Assembly (NCBI GenBank): GCA_003162395.1
Contig: PMON01000078.1
Location: 1-64,000 of the forward strand
Reading direction: 5' to 3'
Source: Acidimicrobiaceae bacterium
GTDB taxonomy: Bacteria; Actinomycetota; Acidimicrobiia; Acidimicrobiales; RAAP-2
DNA length: 64,000 nt
Shown here: piece by piece, positions 8,322 to 16,934 of the stretch
Numbering within the stretch: the first letter of the stretch is position 1
Layout of the letters: every line of letters starts with the position of its first letter
Notes under the pieces: model-generated
Databases searched by the model: none
What the model was told of the DNA's origin: nothing
What the model saw: only the letters and a program-made list of their open reading frames with translations
Made by a program: the position numbers and the translations under genes

Positions 8322-11252
8322 TCAAGAGAGGTTCCATCTGTCTGGACTCGCCTTTGCGAAGTCACTTATACCGATTGCCGCGAAATGCTTCTTGCCGCAG
8401 TTGACCTTCGCGGCTTCACTCGGGCGCAACAGATTGTCTTGCATGGTGCTCTTTGTCTCACGGATCATGTAGATCCTGTCCTGGCCCTCTTCCTGTTTGA
8501 TGATTGCCCAGTCCGGGTTGTAGTCGCCTACCGGGGTCGGCACTCTGAACCTGGGCGGCAACTTCATGAACAATTTGATGTCCTCGCGAGAGTCGAGCAG
8601 CTCCGCGAACTGTCTCTCGACGTCGGAGTCGTACACCACATAGTCAAAGTCAGTCTTCTGCTCGTTCTTAACCTTGTACATCTGGTCGATGAATCGGTCC
8701 CGCTCATCAAGGCCATCCTTCTGGAGCTCGCGCAACTCATAAAGGCTGCCTGCGATTTGTTCGTACTGAATGCCCTCGACAACCGAGGCTGCGAGAGTTG
8801 TCAGGATGCCTCGTTTGACCAGCTGAATGAAGTCATTCGGATTGTGCAGGAAATCACCGAGCCTGTCGCTCTGTATCAGAACATCTACGAGTGTCTTCCG
8901 AGTCAGGGAGGTCGCCTCTTGAAGTTCGGTGAGGATGTCAGGCATGTCGAAGGAGTCACTGAGGCCGGTGGACCGCGTTCCAAGTTCCTCTCCGCGTGCT
9001 CCACCTCGCATGATCTTCACACCCGCGCGAGTGATTTGGATCCTCAGAGGCTCGATTGTCTCTGCGGACTTGATGGCTTGGACCGAGTCACGGATGATGT
9101 CGTCTCGGTCAACTCGCACCCGATATGTCGTGCGTCGGCTGATGCGACTCCAGAACTCTACGAACTCGGGGCTCGTGTACAACTCCTTGTTCAACTTCCT
9201 GGGAGTGCGTTGGCGTGCCGTCTTGACGAAATGTTCGATTTTGCACTTATCAATGATGCTGATGATGTCTACTTCGTATCCCTCGAATTCTTGAGGAAGA
9301 CTCAGGGTGAATCCGATCTGATCTGGTACAAACGTCACAAGGACGCGGCCGTCGGCATCTAAGAATCCCGCGAGTCTGAGATGATCCCAAATCTGCTCCG
9401 ACCTCCGGTATCCAAGAAGCACCTCACGGTCATTCTCAAGATGCGCAAGTTTTGCAAACTCTCCCCGGCGAACAAAGCCGATACTTATTCCTGCTTTGAC
9501 GTAGTCTTCCTGCAAGCCTTTCGCGAATTCACGGTATGACTCATTCGCAATGACGGTCAGTTGGGCAATGCCCCTGTCGTTTACGCGTTCACCATCCTGA
9601 TCGACGGGGAGCCGTAAGCCCCGTCCAATCGTCTGCCGTCGTTCGAGCGCCTCCCCCATCTCTCGCAGTGCGCAGATCTGAAAGACGTTCGGATTGTCCC
9701 AACCTTCACGCAAGGCCGAATGACTGAAGATGAAACGCACTGGCTCTTTGTTGTCGAGCAAGCGAGCCTTGGCACGCATAATGAGGTCGTATGCGTCGTC
9801 GTCGCGCGAACTACCACGCTCGGTACTGTCAACATAGTGACTCTTACCCCTAGATTTCATCTCTGCGAAGTAAGCGCGGCGAAGCGCCTGTGGGTCCTCA
9901 GGAAGGAGTGATCTGTAGCGCTCCGATTTATCTCGTTCCTCGACAAACAGCTCATCGAACCATTGGGCGAACTTGCCATCAATCGTACTGTCATCTTCCG
10001 CGTAGCTCAGATAATTCGCGACCCGATCGATGAAGAAGAGGCTAAGCACCTTGATGCCCTTGCTCCGAAGTAGCACCTCCTTTCGTAGGTGTTCTTTGAT
10101 CGTTTCGCGAATCATTTCCCGATAGATAATGTCCGTACTGCCACCAATGGACTCTCCAAGCTGAAGAACTCCGCCATTGGTCAACTCTATGAACGCTGGT
10201 TCGAGACTCATCTCGTTGATCCGCCAGTTATTAGCGTAGGCGCTGTTGTTCGTCGCATCAGCCAAGTCCTTGTGCTGTGGAACGCTCACGAGCTTTCGTT
10301 CGAGCGAGCCGTCGGCCTTGCGGCAGACAAGTTCCAACTTCGCACGCCATGGATCACGTTGAACTTGGATCAGTTTGATGTACGGCTTGGCTTCCGCTCC
10401 TTCTTGGTGCACATCTGCCACGACAATTTGTTTGACGAGCCCAAGATCATGGGCGTCGATGGGATCAAGTCTGTATACGACATTTCTCTGCCGACGGTGT
10501 GTGGCACTGTAGCGAAGCGTGCAAAGTGGATTAAGTTCGCTTATCGCGCTTTGCGAAAGCTCCGATTCCATGTTCTGTGGCTCGTCCATGATGACTACCG
10601 GCCTGGTTGCACTAAGGTAGTCGATCGGACGTAGCCCATTGAGTTTGTCTCGGTACTGGTGAATGATGCGGGTACTCTTGTCGCCGCGGATTGCATCGAT
10701 CGTCACCACCATGATCTGAACCGTCGTGGATGTCGCGAACGGCTGGACCTCCTCTGCGGTCTTCCCACTGTAAATCGAGGCGTCGAACGGGATCGAGTAC
10801 AACTTCTTAAAGTGGTCTCGCATCAGATTGATGCTGGTTGTTACGCCTTCCTTAATGGCGGTGCTCGGAACCAGAATCACGAACTTAGTGAAGTTGTATC
10901 GCTTTCTCAACTCGAAGATCGTTCGCAGATAGACATAGGTCTTGCCAGTTCCAGTCTCCATTTCAACGTCAAAATCGAGGGAATCGTTTGCCAGCGATTC
11001 GCGCACCTCGAGCCCGTTCCGGTCCTGAATTCGCTGGAGATTGCTAAGAATCGCGGGGTCATCGAGGAGGAGATTGTTCCCGACGGCTCCAATTTCCAAC
11101 GTCAACAGCTGCGGCCCTGAGTCCTCTGTGTGATGATTCCGAAGGGCCGTGACGAGCCGCTCAGCGTCATTCGGTTGACCCTCAAAGAGGTCTACGACAG
11201 AACTTATGGCGTCGAGCTGGAACGGCTGATTTGGATCGAACTTGAACTCCAT
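8322..11252 (-). CDS. res: Type III restriction enzyme, Res subunit
   Basis: 976 residues from ATG at 11252, which overlaps the Mod stop as TGATG; the track's GTG at 11264 is less likely because relatives begin MxFKFDPN-QLDAI. Motor motifs: Walker A METGTGKTY (98-106), motif II DEPQN, and a late R-rich motif (RRQTIGRGLRLP). Near the C terminus PTPVGDYNPDWAII followed by IRETKSTMQ is the PD-(D/E)XK endonuclease site of Type III enzymes. Res acts with Mod to translocate and cut unmodified DNA carrying oppositely oriented sites. Length and motifs suggest an intact enzyme. Confidence 0.93.
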   Translation of the reverse strand: MEFKFDPNQPFQLDAISSVVDLFEGQPNDAERLVTALRNHHTEDSGPQLLTLEIGAVGNNLLLDDPAILSNLQRIQDRNGLEVRESLANDSLDFDVEMETGTGKTYVYLRTIFELRKRYNFTKFVILVPSTAIKEGVTTSINLMRDHFKKLYSIPFDASIYSGKTAEEVQPFATSTTVQIMVVTIDAIRGDKSTRIIHQYRDKLNGLRPIDYLSATRPVVIMDEPQNMESELSQSAISELNPLCTLRYSATHRRQRNVVYRLDPIDAHDLGLVKQIVVADVHQEGAEAKPYIKLIQVQRDPWRAKLELVCRKADGSLERKLVSVPQHKDLADATNNSAYANNWRINEMSLEPAFIELTNGGVLQLGESIGGSTDIIYREMIRETIKEHLRKEVLLRSKGIKVLSLFFIDRVANYLSYAEDDSTIDGKFAQWFDELFVEERDKSERYRSLLPEDPQALRRAYFAEMKSRGKSHYVDSTERGSSRDDDAYDLIMRAKARLLDNKEPVRFIFSHSALREGWDNPNVFQICALREMGEALERRQTIGRGLRLPVDQDGERVNDRGIAQLTVIANESYREFAKGLQEDYVKAGISIGFVRRGEFAKLAHLENDREVLLGYRRSEQIWDHLRLAGFLDADGRVLVTFVPDQIGFTLSLPQEFEGYEVDIISIIDKCKIEHFVKTARQRTPRKLNKELYTSPEFVEFWSRISRRTTYRVRVDRDDIIRDSVQAIKSAETIEPLRIQITRAGVKIMRGGARGEELGTRSTGLSDSFDMPDILTELQEATSLTRKTLVDVLIQSDRLGDFLHNPNDFIQLVKRGILTTLAASVVEGIQYEQIAGSLYELRELQKDGLDERDRFIDQMYKVKNEQKTDFDYVVYDSDVERQFAELLDSREDIKLFMKLPPRFRVPTPVGDYNPDWAIIKQEEGQDRIYMIRETKSTMQDNLLRPSEAAKVNCGKKHFAAIGISDFAKASPDRWNLS

Positions 11253-13231
11253 CAAGCCGTCCACAGCTCGACGGCTTTGGTCTTGCAGAGTTGTACCAAG
11301 TTGGTCTTGAGCTCGTCATCACCTTGAAACGCATCCTCAAGGATTACGATCTTTCCTGGCTTAGCATCGACAAGAGTACGCAGTTGCTCAAGCGTTGGCT
11401 TTACCTGCTCTGCGAGATAAGCGAGGAGCACGTTGTCTCCGACAGAGTATACATTCAGACCTGCGATGTCGACGACCGAGATCAGTTCAGTCAGCGAATG
11501 ACCCAGTTTAAGGAGCAACTCAGTCAGGAGTTCGTCTGCCGATGCTGATTCCTCATTTCCGTCACGTAATTCGAGAAGACGTTGCTTCAAATCGCCTTCT
11601 TCGATGTCGCTCGAAACCTTCCACTTAGGGAAATTGGTGTCAACGAGTTTGTACGTGCGATAACCGACGTCGAGTGGTCGCTCCCGAGAGGTCAAGTTCG
11701 ATTGAAAACTCTTGGCGACGTGGTTACCTGCAAGATCTAGGCGCCTCCTTGCGATGTCAGCAATTGTCCGGAATCCAGCCTTGCTCGCTTCGGAGTCGTC
11801 CGGCACTGGTTCAGGTAACTGGACCTGGACACACTGACGGCTTCCGCCATCTTCGGCGTTCAACTGCATGACCGCGTGCGCTGTCGTACCCGAGCCAGCG
11901 AAAAAGTCCATGACAAGTGAATCTGAGTGAGTTGCGATCGAACAGAAGAGTTTGATCAGGTCGACCGGTTTGGGAAAATCAAATAGCTTTGGATCGAGTT
12001 CAATCGCAGCGATGTCCTTTGAGCCAGCGGTTGTGCTGATATCCATCACCAGATCTTTTACTGATGTCGAGTCGACATCTCTCACCTTGGTGAATACCTT
12101 GTAGCCCTGAGGTCCTTCGACAAATTCAAGGTCGTATGACTCTGACTCAACCTTCTTCGCACTCCAACGGAATGCGTGATACTTATTGACGCCGTTGTTG
12201 TTCTGTTTTGGCTCGATCTTGACGTACCCCTCATGTAGATGCTCCTTTGACACCGGTTCAGTGCGAACGTCCTGGGTCGTGGGATTGAAGTAGATGTCGT
12301 AGACAAGATTGGCTCGCGTTACTTCGTTGAATGCAGAGTTGGTGTTGTACAACTCATTCTTCAGAACGTAAGGCCCGCGTTCGTCATGTTGCGCGGTGTA
12401 GTTGAAGCCCTTGTAGACCGTCGGCATGAGTGCCTTCAGTGCGGTCGCAGATGTACGAAAGTCTCCGATCTCGTCAATCTTGCGGGCGTAACAAAGTACA
12501 TATTCCTTTGTGCCGACTGCCCCTTCACTCGAGATCTGACGGCCCTTGAGGTTGCTTACCCACACGAAAGTGTTTAGGTAGTTACTCTCACTGAACACGA
12601 GATCACACAACTTCTTCAGATTGTCCAACTCGTGATCGTCGATGCTTATGAAGATGACACCGTCATCGGTGAGCAGATTGCGTGCGAGCTTCAACCGGGG
12701 GTACATCATATTTAGCCAATTACTGTGGAAGCGACCCTCTGTCTCGCTGTTTGTGCGAAGCGCGCGACGTTCTTCGTCCACTTGACGCGTGAACTCAAGG
12801 TAACTCTGCAATCCCTCCTGATAATTGTCAGGGTAGATGAAGTCCTTACCTGTGTTATAGGGCGGATCAATATATATCATTTTGATCTGGTTGTGATATC
12901 GCTTCTGAAGGATCTTGAGCACTTCCAGATTGTCACCTTCGATGAATACGTTTTGGGTGGTATTCCAATCTTTGCTCTCTTCCTTGGCTGGCCGCAGCGT
13001 TGCAGTCGTCGGTTCCTGCGCTGAACGCAAGGCAAGGCCCTTGCCTGGCCAAAACAATCCGAATCTCTCGCTGCCGTCTCCTCCGTAGTCTTCGCCGAGG
13101 AGTTCCTTGAGCTTGGCAACATCCACCTTGCCATCAGCGATCACTTCTGGGACTAGTTCCTCTAGCTGGCGAGCGAGCTCGCTGCGAAGGTTTGGACTAA
13201 CTCTTGGCACTTGCTGGGCATCGTCGGTCAT
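11252..13231 (-). CDS. mod: Type III DNA methyltransferase, Mod subunit (adenine-N6, beta class)
   Basis: 659 residues. Motif IV DPPYNTGKDF is near 122-131 and precedes motif I (FFAGSGTT, near 450), the order of beta-class N6-adenine methyltransferases. The family lead-in IEGDNLEVLKILQKRY is present. The central variable segment between them should contain the target-recognition domain. Mod methylates one strand of an asymmetric site and gives Res its specificity. It is the first gene of the minus-strand cargo and overlaps res by 1 nt. The ATG at 13231 is preceded by a GA-rich stretch (AAGAGGGACA) that fits a ribosome binding site. Confidence 0.93.
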   Translation of the reverse strand: MTDDAQQVPRVSPNLRSELARQLEELVPEVIADGKVDVAKLKELLGEDYGGDGSERFGLFWPGKGLALRSAQEPTTATLRPAKEESKDWNTTQNVFIEGDNLEVLKILQKRYHNQIKMIYIDPPYNTGKDFIYPDNYQEGLQSYLEFTRQVDEERRALRTNSETEGRFHSNWLNMMYPRLKLARNLLTDDGVIFISIDDHELDNLKKLCDLVFSESNYLNTFVWVSNLKGRQISSEGAVGTKEYVLCYARKIDEIGDFRTSATALKALMPTVYKGFNYTAQHDERGPYVLKNELYNTNSAFNEVTRANLVYDIYFNPTTQDVRTEPVSKEHLHEGYVKIEPKQNNNGVNKYHAFRWSAKKVESESYDLEFVEGPQGYKVFTKVRDVDSTSVKDLVMDISTTAGSKDIAAIELDPKLFDFPKPVDLIKLFCSIATHSDSLVMDFFAGSGTTAHAVMQLNAEDGGSRQCVQVQLPEPVPDDSEASKAGFRTIADIARRRLDLAGNHVAKSFQSNLTSRERPLDVGYRTYKLVDTNFPKWKVSSDIEEGDLKQRLLELRDGNEESASADELLTELLLKLGHSLTELISVVDIAGLNVYSVGDNVLLAYLAEQVKPTLEQLRTLVDAKPGKIVILEDAFQGDDELKTNLVQLCKTKAVELWTA

Positions 13232-13413
13232 TCAGTTGTCCCTCTTATGCATCTCATTCATGATCCGTTCCACTGAATCATACCCAAACATATGTTCGCT
13301 GCCTAGTCCTTGACCCATCGTTGCACCTTGCCAATGCGTTCGCGAGGTGAGCGAAGCGTGTCGAGATGTACGCCGGGCGGTTGCTTCAGTCAGCAGCCGA
13401 CCCGCCAACTCTC

Positions 13414-14295
13414 CTAGACGGCGCCGATGGCTTGCGACACGTACGACAGCAAGACCTTCATTAGGTTGATGGCCAACCCCGCGTCCTGGTGGTCGACGGG
13501 GAATCCTTTGTCGCCTGCCACAATGACATTGACGTGTCGACCGGCGTGGAGATACTGCGATAGTGCCTTCACCAGCGAGTCGATCTCAGACTTCTTCGGC
13601 TCGGGAAGTGAGTCGAAGATGTTCTGCTTCGCCCCCGGTAGCGAGTCGAACGCTCCACGGAGATGGTTGAAGACTGCCGCATCGTCACCAATCGTGTACG
13701 CCCGCTCGGCTTGGTTGAGCAGAGTCGCGGTCGCTCTCCACGCATCCCCGATGGTCCCCTTTGGAATCCGGATCTCAACGTGCAGAAAGTCAGTGGCTCC
13801 AATCGGAGCGATGACCTTGGAGTACCAGTCGCTTCGCGGAATCGAGACCTGCATCCGATGATTCCCCTCCACGAGGTGCATCTCCGTCGGCTCCCCTGAT
13901 GAGGGTTCTCCGACCATCGTTTGCATGTCTGGTCCGGGCGTCCATGTCACCCGGATCTGGCCATAGAGACTTAGCTCGAGGGGAACGGCGTCCGTCTGTC
14001 CGAGTTTCTCGGTTACGTGGTGAATTAGGCGGTGGGTTGTGGGGAACTCAAGATCGAACGCCGAGGCCGATCCGCGAGCCGTCTCGCCGATGATTAGGGA
14101 CTGCCCCAAGAGTTCGTCCTGAGAAATCAGGCGCGCCCGCACACACTGAATCTCTGTCGTGACATGATCCAGTGGCGCGCGTACAGACAACGTTATGAGG
14201 ATCCGAGGGCGTAGGTGCCCCACGGACTGGACTGATCGAACTTGGGAGATGACCCACGAACGGGAACCCACATTCCAGTACCAGTCGTCGGCCAC
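13414..14295 (-). CDS. Hypothetical protein, 293 residues, element-encoded
   Basis: I do not recognise the family. The first 160 residues look beta-rich (WVISQVRSVQSVGHLRPRILITLSV). The last 110 look helical (AWRATATLLNQAERAYTIGD, IDSLVKALSQYLHAGRHV, LAINLMKVLLSYVSQAI). No catalytic motif, signal peptide or membrane segment is apparent. It is upstream of mod on the same strand with about 180 nt between, so it may belong to the cargo but is probably a separate unit. Codon use and length argue for a real gene. The helical C-terminal domain with a conserved-looking HAGRH could be a binding module; that is conjecture. Confidence 0.65.
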   Translation of the reverse strand: MADDWYWNVGSRSWVISQVRSVQSVGHLRPRILITLSVRAPLDHVTTEIQCVRARLISQDELLGQSLIIGETARGSASAFDLEFPTTHRLIHHVTEKLGQTDAVPLELSLYGQIRVTWTPGPDMQTMVGEPSSGEPTEMHLVEGNHRMQVSIPRSDWYSKVIAPIGATDFLHVEIRIPKGTIGDAWRATATLLNQAERAYTIGDDAAVFNHLRGAFDSLPGAKQNIFDSLPEPKKSEIDSLVKALSQYLHAGRHVNVIVAGDKGFPVDHQDAGLAINLMKVLLSYVSQAIGAV

Positions 14296-14347
14296 TTCGC
14301 TCCTCCCACTTCACCATCGGTCGCTGTGTCGAAGGTAGCAGCGGTCC

Positions 14348-14503
14348 GTGACAAAGGCCGACCTGATCAGGAACTTTGCGCACCAAGCCGCCCTCTTGAC
14401 AGACGGCATCTCCGTCGGCGTGGCCGAATACATTGGGACCGGCGGAACTTCCGCCAAGGAGGTACCCAGTGAATCAGATCCAAGACCTGTTTGGAATCAC
14501 TGA
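14348..14503 (+). CDS. Small ORF, 51 residues, unknown
   Basis: GTG start, VTKADLIRNFAHQAALLTDG, ending PVWNH at a TGA. It diverges from the 293-residue gene. The next ORF (14519-14812) is in the same reading frame and begins five codons after this TGA, so the two may be halves of one gene broken by a stop. A perfect-looking AAGGAGGT lies near its end, 5 nt before GTG at 14469, but the frame so opened is only 29 codons long. Not recognised. Confidence 0.3.
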   Translation: MTKADLIRNFAHQAALLTDGISVGVAEYIGTGGTSAKEVPSESDPRPVWNH

Positions 14504-14518
14504 GATGACCGGGCAGCA

Positions 14519-14812
14519 GTGGACGAACTCGTTCGTCTCGCGCTGCACCCGGCTGTAGCCGCCTACCTATTTGGACAGGGCTATGTCGACGAGACGTATG
14601 GACGAGGGAGTCGGGAGCACAGGCGATACTCAATACTCGTTCACGCCACAGACGGACGCCCCCAGGTATGGAAGGCGTACTACATGGCACACGTACTGCC
14701 GGAGTACATTCCGGACGCCAGACCACCAAGCAACAAGCAGTACCACAACATGCGAAGTGCGCTCGACAGAGCGCGGACTCAGCTGGAAGGGAGTGGAAGG
14801 ATTCGGGGCTAG
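14519..14812 (+). CDS. Small ORF, 97 residues, possibly the 3' half of a broken gene
   Basis: GTG start; reads DELVRLALHPAVAAYLFGQG, then RRYSILVHATDGRPQVWKAY and a basic C terminus. The composition looks like real coding sequence. No Shine-Dalgarno lies directly before this GTG; the strong AAGGAGGT is about 60 nt upstream and serves a different frame. It is in frame with the preceding 51-residue ORF across one TGA. The family is unknown to me. Confidence 0.4.
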   Translation: MDELVRLALHPAVAAYLFGQGYVDETYGRGSREHRRYSILVHATDGRPQVWKAYYMAHVLPEYIPDARPPSNKQYHNMRSALDRARTQLEGSGRIRG

Positions 14813-14924
14813 TCCTCGTTTCGCGACCCTCCATGTAGCCAATCGCTCTCACTCCCGAGGTGATATGCAGAAGTAACCACTTATCGATCCTTGAGATCGA
14901 CACCAATCATGATCAAAGAATTAG

Positions 14925-14950
14925 CCCCCCCGAGTCAAGGCTCGGGGGGG
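14925..14950 (-). terminator. Hairpin terminator for the minus-strand gene at 14967
   Basis: CCCCCCCGAG, a 6-nt loop, then CTCGGGGGGG forms a perfect 10-bp GC stem. It begins 17 nt after the stop codon of the minus-strand 158-residue gene. Read on the minus strand it is followed by CTAATTCTTTG, a weak T tract, so it most likely serves that gene. Confidence 0.65.
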
Positions 14951-14966
14951 CATTCATTTCGTGCGA

Positions 14967-15443
14967 TCAATCTTGATCGCGCTCGGCATCCAACTCTTCG
15001 AACATCTGGTCCATCCGATCCAGGATTCGAGAAGCCCGAGCTGGATCGGCGAAGACGATGCCCATCTGACGAGCCATCTCTGGATCCGGCATCGGCCGGA
15101 GGGTGTTGGATTCGCCCAACTCCCTGACGTTCGCCCACAGCTCTGTCATGGGTGCTAGCTCGGCGTCGTTGACATCGAACACGGTCTCCGCATTTTGCCC
15201 TGTCCGAACGAGGCCTTGCACAACCCCCCAAATCGTGGGACCGACGAGACCGCGCAAGATTCGCCACGAACCGATCGGCTCATCTTCAAATGGATCGCGA
15301 AGGTAGCCGTCCACGCCCGAAAGGCGGGTTGGCTGAGCCTCTACGAACATCACGCCCATGTCTTGAGTGACTTGAACATCTACTTCCAGCCCGTCGGGGT
15401 CGACCCCAGGCCACTCCAGATAGACCTCGACGTTCTGCGGCAT
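14967..15443 (-). CDS. Hypothetical acidic protein, 158 residues
   Basis: Start chosen at ATG 15443 (MPQNVEVYLEWPGVDPDG) because GAGGGAG lies about 8 nt upstream; the longer frame to 15614 lacks such support and has low-complexity sequence. The protein is strongly acidic, with a beta-like N-terminal half and a helical C-terminal tail (ARASRILDRMDQMFEELDAE). No known domain was recognised. It sits between the cargo and the transfer module and is convergent with the small ORFs before it. Role unknown. Confidence 0.55.
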   Translation of the reverse strand: MPQNVEVYLEWPGVDPDGLEVDVQVTQDMGVMFVEAQPTRLSGVDGYLRDPFEDEPIGSWRILRGLVGPTIWGVVQGLVRTGQNAETVFDVNDAELAPMTELWANVRELGESNTLRPMPDPEMARQMGIVFADPARASRILDRMDQMFEELDAERDQD

Positions 15444-15738
15444 CGTGACATCTCCCTCGGGAAATGTCGTCGTCGTGCTCTTTCCGTACCCCACTGTGAC
15501 GCGCAACGACGCCTCCCTCCCCAGAAGTCCCACGCCGACACTCGGCAAGGGACTGAGGGGTGCGAGGAGCGCAACACTCGTCATCGCGTCACATGGTGCG
15601 GGAATTGGCTCCATTTGTCAAGCATGACCGCTTCCCTATTTCCATTTGACAGAGAGGTTCTCAATTGCGACCTGTCTGGTTCACTCAAGGGCGACTCGCG
15701 ATCCAGCGAGCGCAATGTGCCGAAGGGAACGGAGAACC

Positions 15739-15879
15739 ATGAAGCGAACAGATCGGATCGAATCTCGCGAGCACAGCTGTCCATGGCCCCATTGTGGAGA
15801 TGCAATGCACCGAGCCTGCTCGTCCTGTCACAAGTGCCACAACAGCTCACGACTCTCGAATCGAGGTGCAACGAAGTGA
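15739..15879 (+). CDS. 46-residue Cys/His-rich peptide, coupled to the next gene
   Basis: ATG at 15739 with GGAG 6 nt upstream. The peptide MKRTDRIESREHSCPWPHCG continues AMHRACSSCHKCHNSS, with five cysteines and several histidines in CxxxxC and CxxCxxC spacing that could bind zinc. Its TGA overlaps the next GTG (GTGA), which argues that it is translated. It is the first of a row of very short coupled ORFs leading into the transfer ATPase. Function unknown; small zinc-finger proteins in mobile elements are often DNA-binding accessory factors. Confidence 0.45.
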   Translation: MKRTDRIESREHSCPWPHCGDAMHRACSSCHKCHNSSRLSNRGATK

Positions 15880-16187
15880 ACGACTCCATCGTCCCATACA
15901 CGGGCGGGCTGGTTCAGCGGGGACGTACCGCACGCGGGCTTGCCGAGATCTCATCTGTCACGACGTTGGCAGAGGCTCGGGAAGATTCCCTCGCCCGCTT
16001 GGCTGACGTCAGAATCGCTAACGGCTGCGTGCTCCTGGAGCGCACGGTCCTCCGATTCGCTGCCCTTGACGGCCTGATCTCAAGCGTTTCTCACGACCGA
16101 CCTGGCCTTGAGATGACGCTGCGCGCAATTCAGCAGGACGTCGGGATGGCAACTGCCGGCGTGATCAGGGGGTACATGCAGAGATGA
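15876..16187 (+). CDS. Hypothetical helical protein, 103 residues
   Basis: GTG at 15876, with GAGGTG about 8 nt upstream and a 4-nt overlap with the Cys-rich ORF. Reads VNDSIVPYTGGLVQRGRTAR and is then mostly alpha-helical (TLAEAREDSLARLADVRIAN). The long ORF-track version from 15195 runs antisense through another gene and was rejected. The 3' end overlaps the next ATG (ATGA). It is part of the small-ORF string before the VirD4-like gene; no family recognised. Confidence 0.5.
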   Translation: MNDSIVPYTGGLVQRGRTARGLAEISSVTTLAEAREDSLARLADVRIANGCVLLERTVLRFAALDGLISSVSHDRPGLEMTLRAIQQDVGMATAGVIRGYMQR

Positions 16188-16441
16188 CTGCCGTCGTCTC
16201 TCAACTGCAGCAGTACCACGAGATGGCGATCACCTTTGGATGTCTCGCTGGGGCCTTCTTCCTGTTGCTCGGTATCGCCGTGGTGTTGCATGAGAACAAA
16301 AGGGCAGAGAACGAGCAGCTCAAGCAGGAGCTTCGCGATCTACACACCGAGATTCGAATCTTCCACCGGGCCGAGGGCGAGATCGATCGGCAGTTCGGTG
16401 CCGCATTCACGGAGGTACAGCGTCGAAGTCGGTTGAGGTAG
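16184..16441 (+). CDS. Small membrane-anchored coiled-coil protein, 85 residues
   Basis: One hydrophobic segment (AITFGCLAGAFFLLLGIAVVL, residues about 15-35) is followed by a charged helix (ENKRAENEQLKQELRDLHTE) with coiled-coil heptads. It starts inside the stop of the preceding gene (ATGA). The topology, a membrane anchor plus cytoplasmic coiled coil, would suit a scaffold for the transfer machinery encoded just downstream. This role is inferred from position only. Confidence 0.55.
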   Translation: MTAVVSQLQQYHEMAITFGCLAGAFFLLLGIAVVLHENKRAENEQLKQELRDLHTEIRIFHRAEGEIDRQFGAAFTEVQRRSRLR

Positions 16442-16453
16442 TCGAGCAGTCCG

Positions 16454-16624
16454 ATGAAAGGCGGCCTCTACAACAGGGTGTTGTCCGCCCTCGTCTTGGT
16501 TGTAGTCGTTTGTATCGGTGTACGCATTGCGAGCTGGTTGATCGGCGGAGAGCTCGGAGTTCTTTTGGCAATCCTCTTCGTCGTCCTTCTCCTCGGCTTT
16601 CTAGTCCGAGGTCGCCGCCTGTAG
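16454..16624 (+). CDS. Small two-segment membrane protein, 56 residues
   Basis: Too short for the ORF track. MKGGLYNRVLSALVLVVVVC is followed by IASWLIGGELGVLLAILFVV and LLLGFLVRGRRL, giving two hydrophobic helices and a basic tail that should stay in the cytoplasm. It follows the 85-residue membrane protein by 12 nt. Small hydrophobic proteins like this frequently accompany conjugation ATPases in actinobacterial elements. It is the last gene before the operator-bearing gap upstream of the main transfer operon. Confidence 0.5.
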   Translation: MKGGLYNRVLSALVLVVVVCIGVRIASWLIGGELGVLLAILFVVLLLGFLVRGRRL

Positions 16625-16648
16625 CCAAGCAAGAGACAAAGAAAGGAC

Positions 16649-16677
16649 TTGACTCTTTGCATCAATGCAACGACAAT
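16649..16677 (+). promoter_or_regulatory. Promoter candidate with operator copy 1 in its spacer
   Basis: TTGACT (16649-16654) and GACAAT (16672-16677) are spaced by 17 nt, a plausible -35/-10 pair. The palindrome TTGCATCAATGCAA fills 16657-16670, exactly within the spacer, where a bound repressor would block RNA polymerase. The promoter would drive the transfer operon starting at 16785. The -10 match is weak. Confidence 0.5.
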
Positions 16678-16738
16678 CGAATCAGCGTCTGTCGAGCACC
16701 GTATAACCGCTCCAGTCGTTTCACCTTGCACAACTTCG

Positions 16739-16752
16739 TTGCATCTGTGCAA
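16739..16752 (+). promoter_or_regulatory. Operator copy 2, TTGCA-N4-TGCAA
   Basis: TTGCATCTGTGCAA has the same perfect 5-bp half sites and 4-nt centre as the copies at 16657 and 21705. A third TTGCA half site lies at 16726. It sits 33 nt before the start codon of the first gene of the transfer operon, so binding here could block transcription or elongation. Confidence 0.6.
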
Positions 16753-16784
16753 CTGAGACCAAGCAAGTCGAAAGGGGGAAAACC

Positions 16785-16934
16785 ATGTCTAAGCAACTAC
16801 GCGCCACTGTCGTTCGACGTCGGCCATTGCCGATCGACGAATTCGTCAAGCTGCTCCTCGAGCAGGTCCGAGCCAACCAAGCGCAAGCACATAAGGAGGA
16901 AGAGACCAACGAAGACGAACGAGGTGCTGCATGA
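16785..16934 (+). CDS. Small charged protein, 49 residues, first gene of the transfer operon
   Basis: ATG at 16785 follows a good ribosome binding site (AAAGGGGGAA). It reads MSKQLRATVVRRRPLPIDEF and then a helical, Glu/Gln-rich tail. The stop overlaps the ATG of the 750-residue ATPase (ATGA), so the two are translationally coupled. It is too short for the ORF track. No family recognised; a possible small partner of the coupling ATPase. Confidence 0.5.
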   Translation: MSKQLRATVVRRRPLPIDEFVKLLLEQVRANQAQAHKEEETNEDERGAA

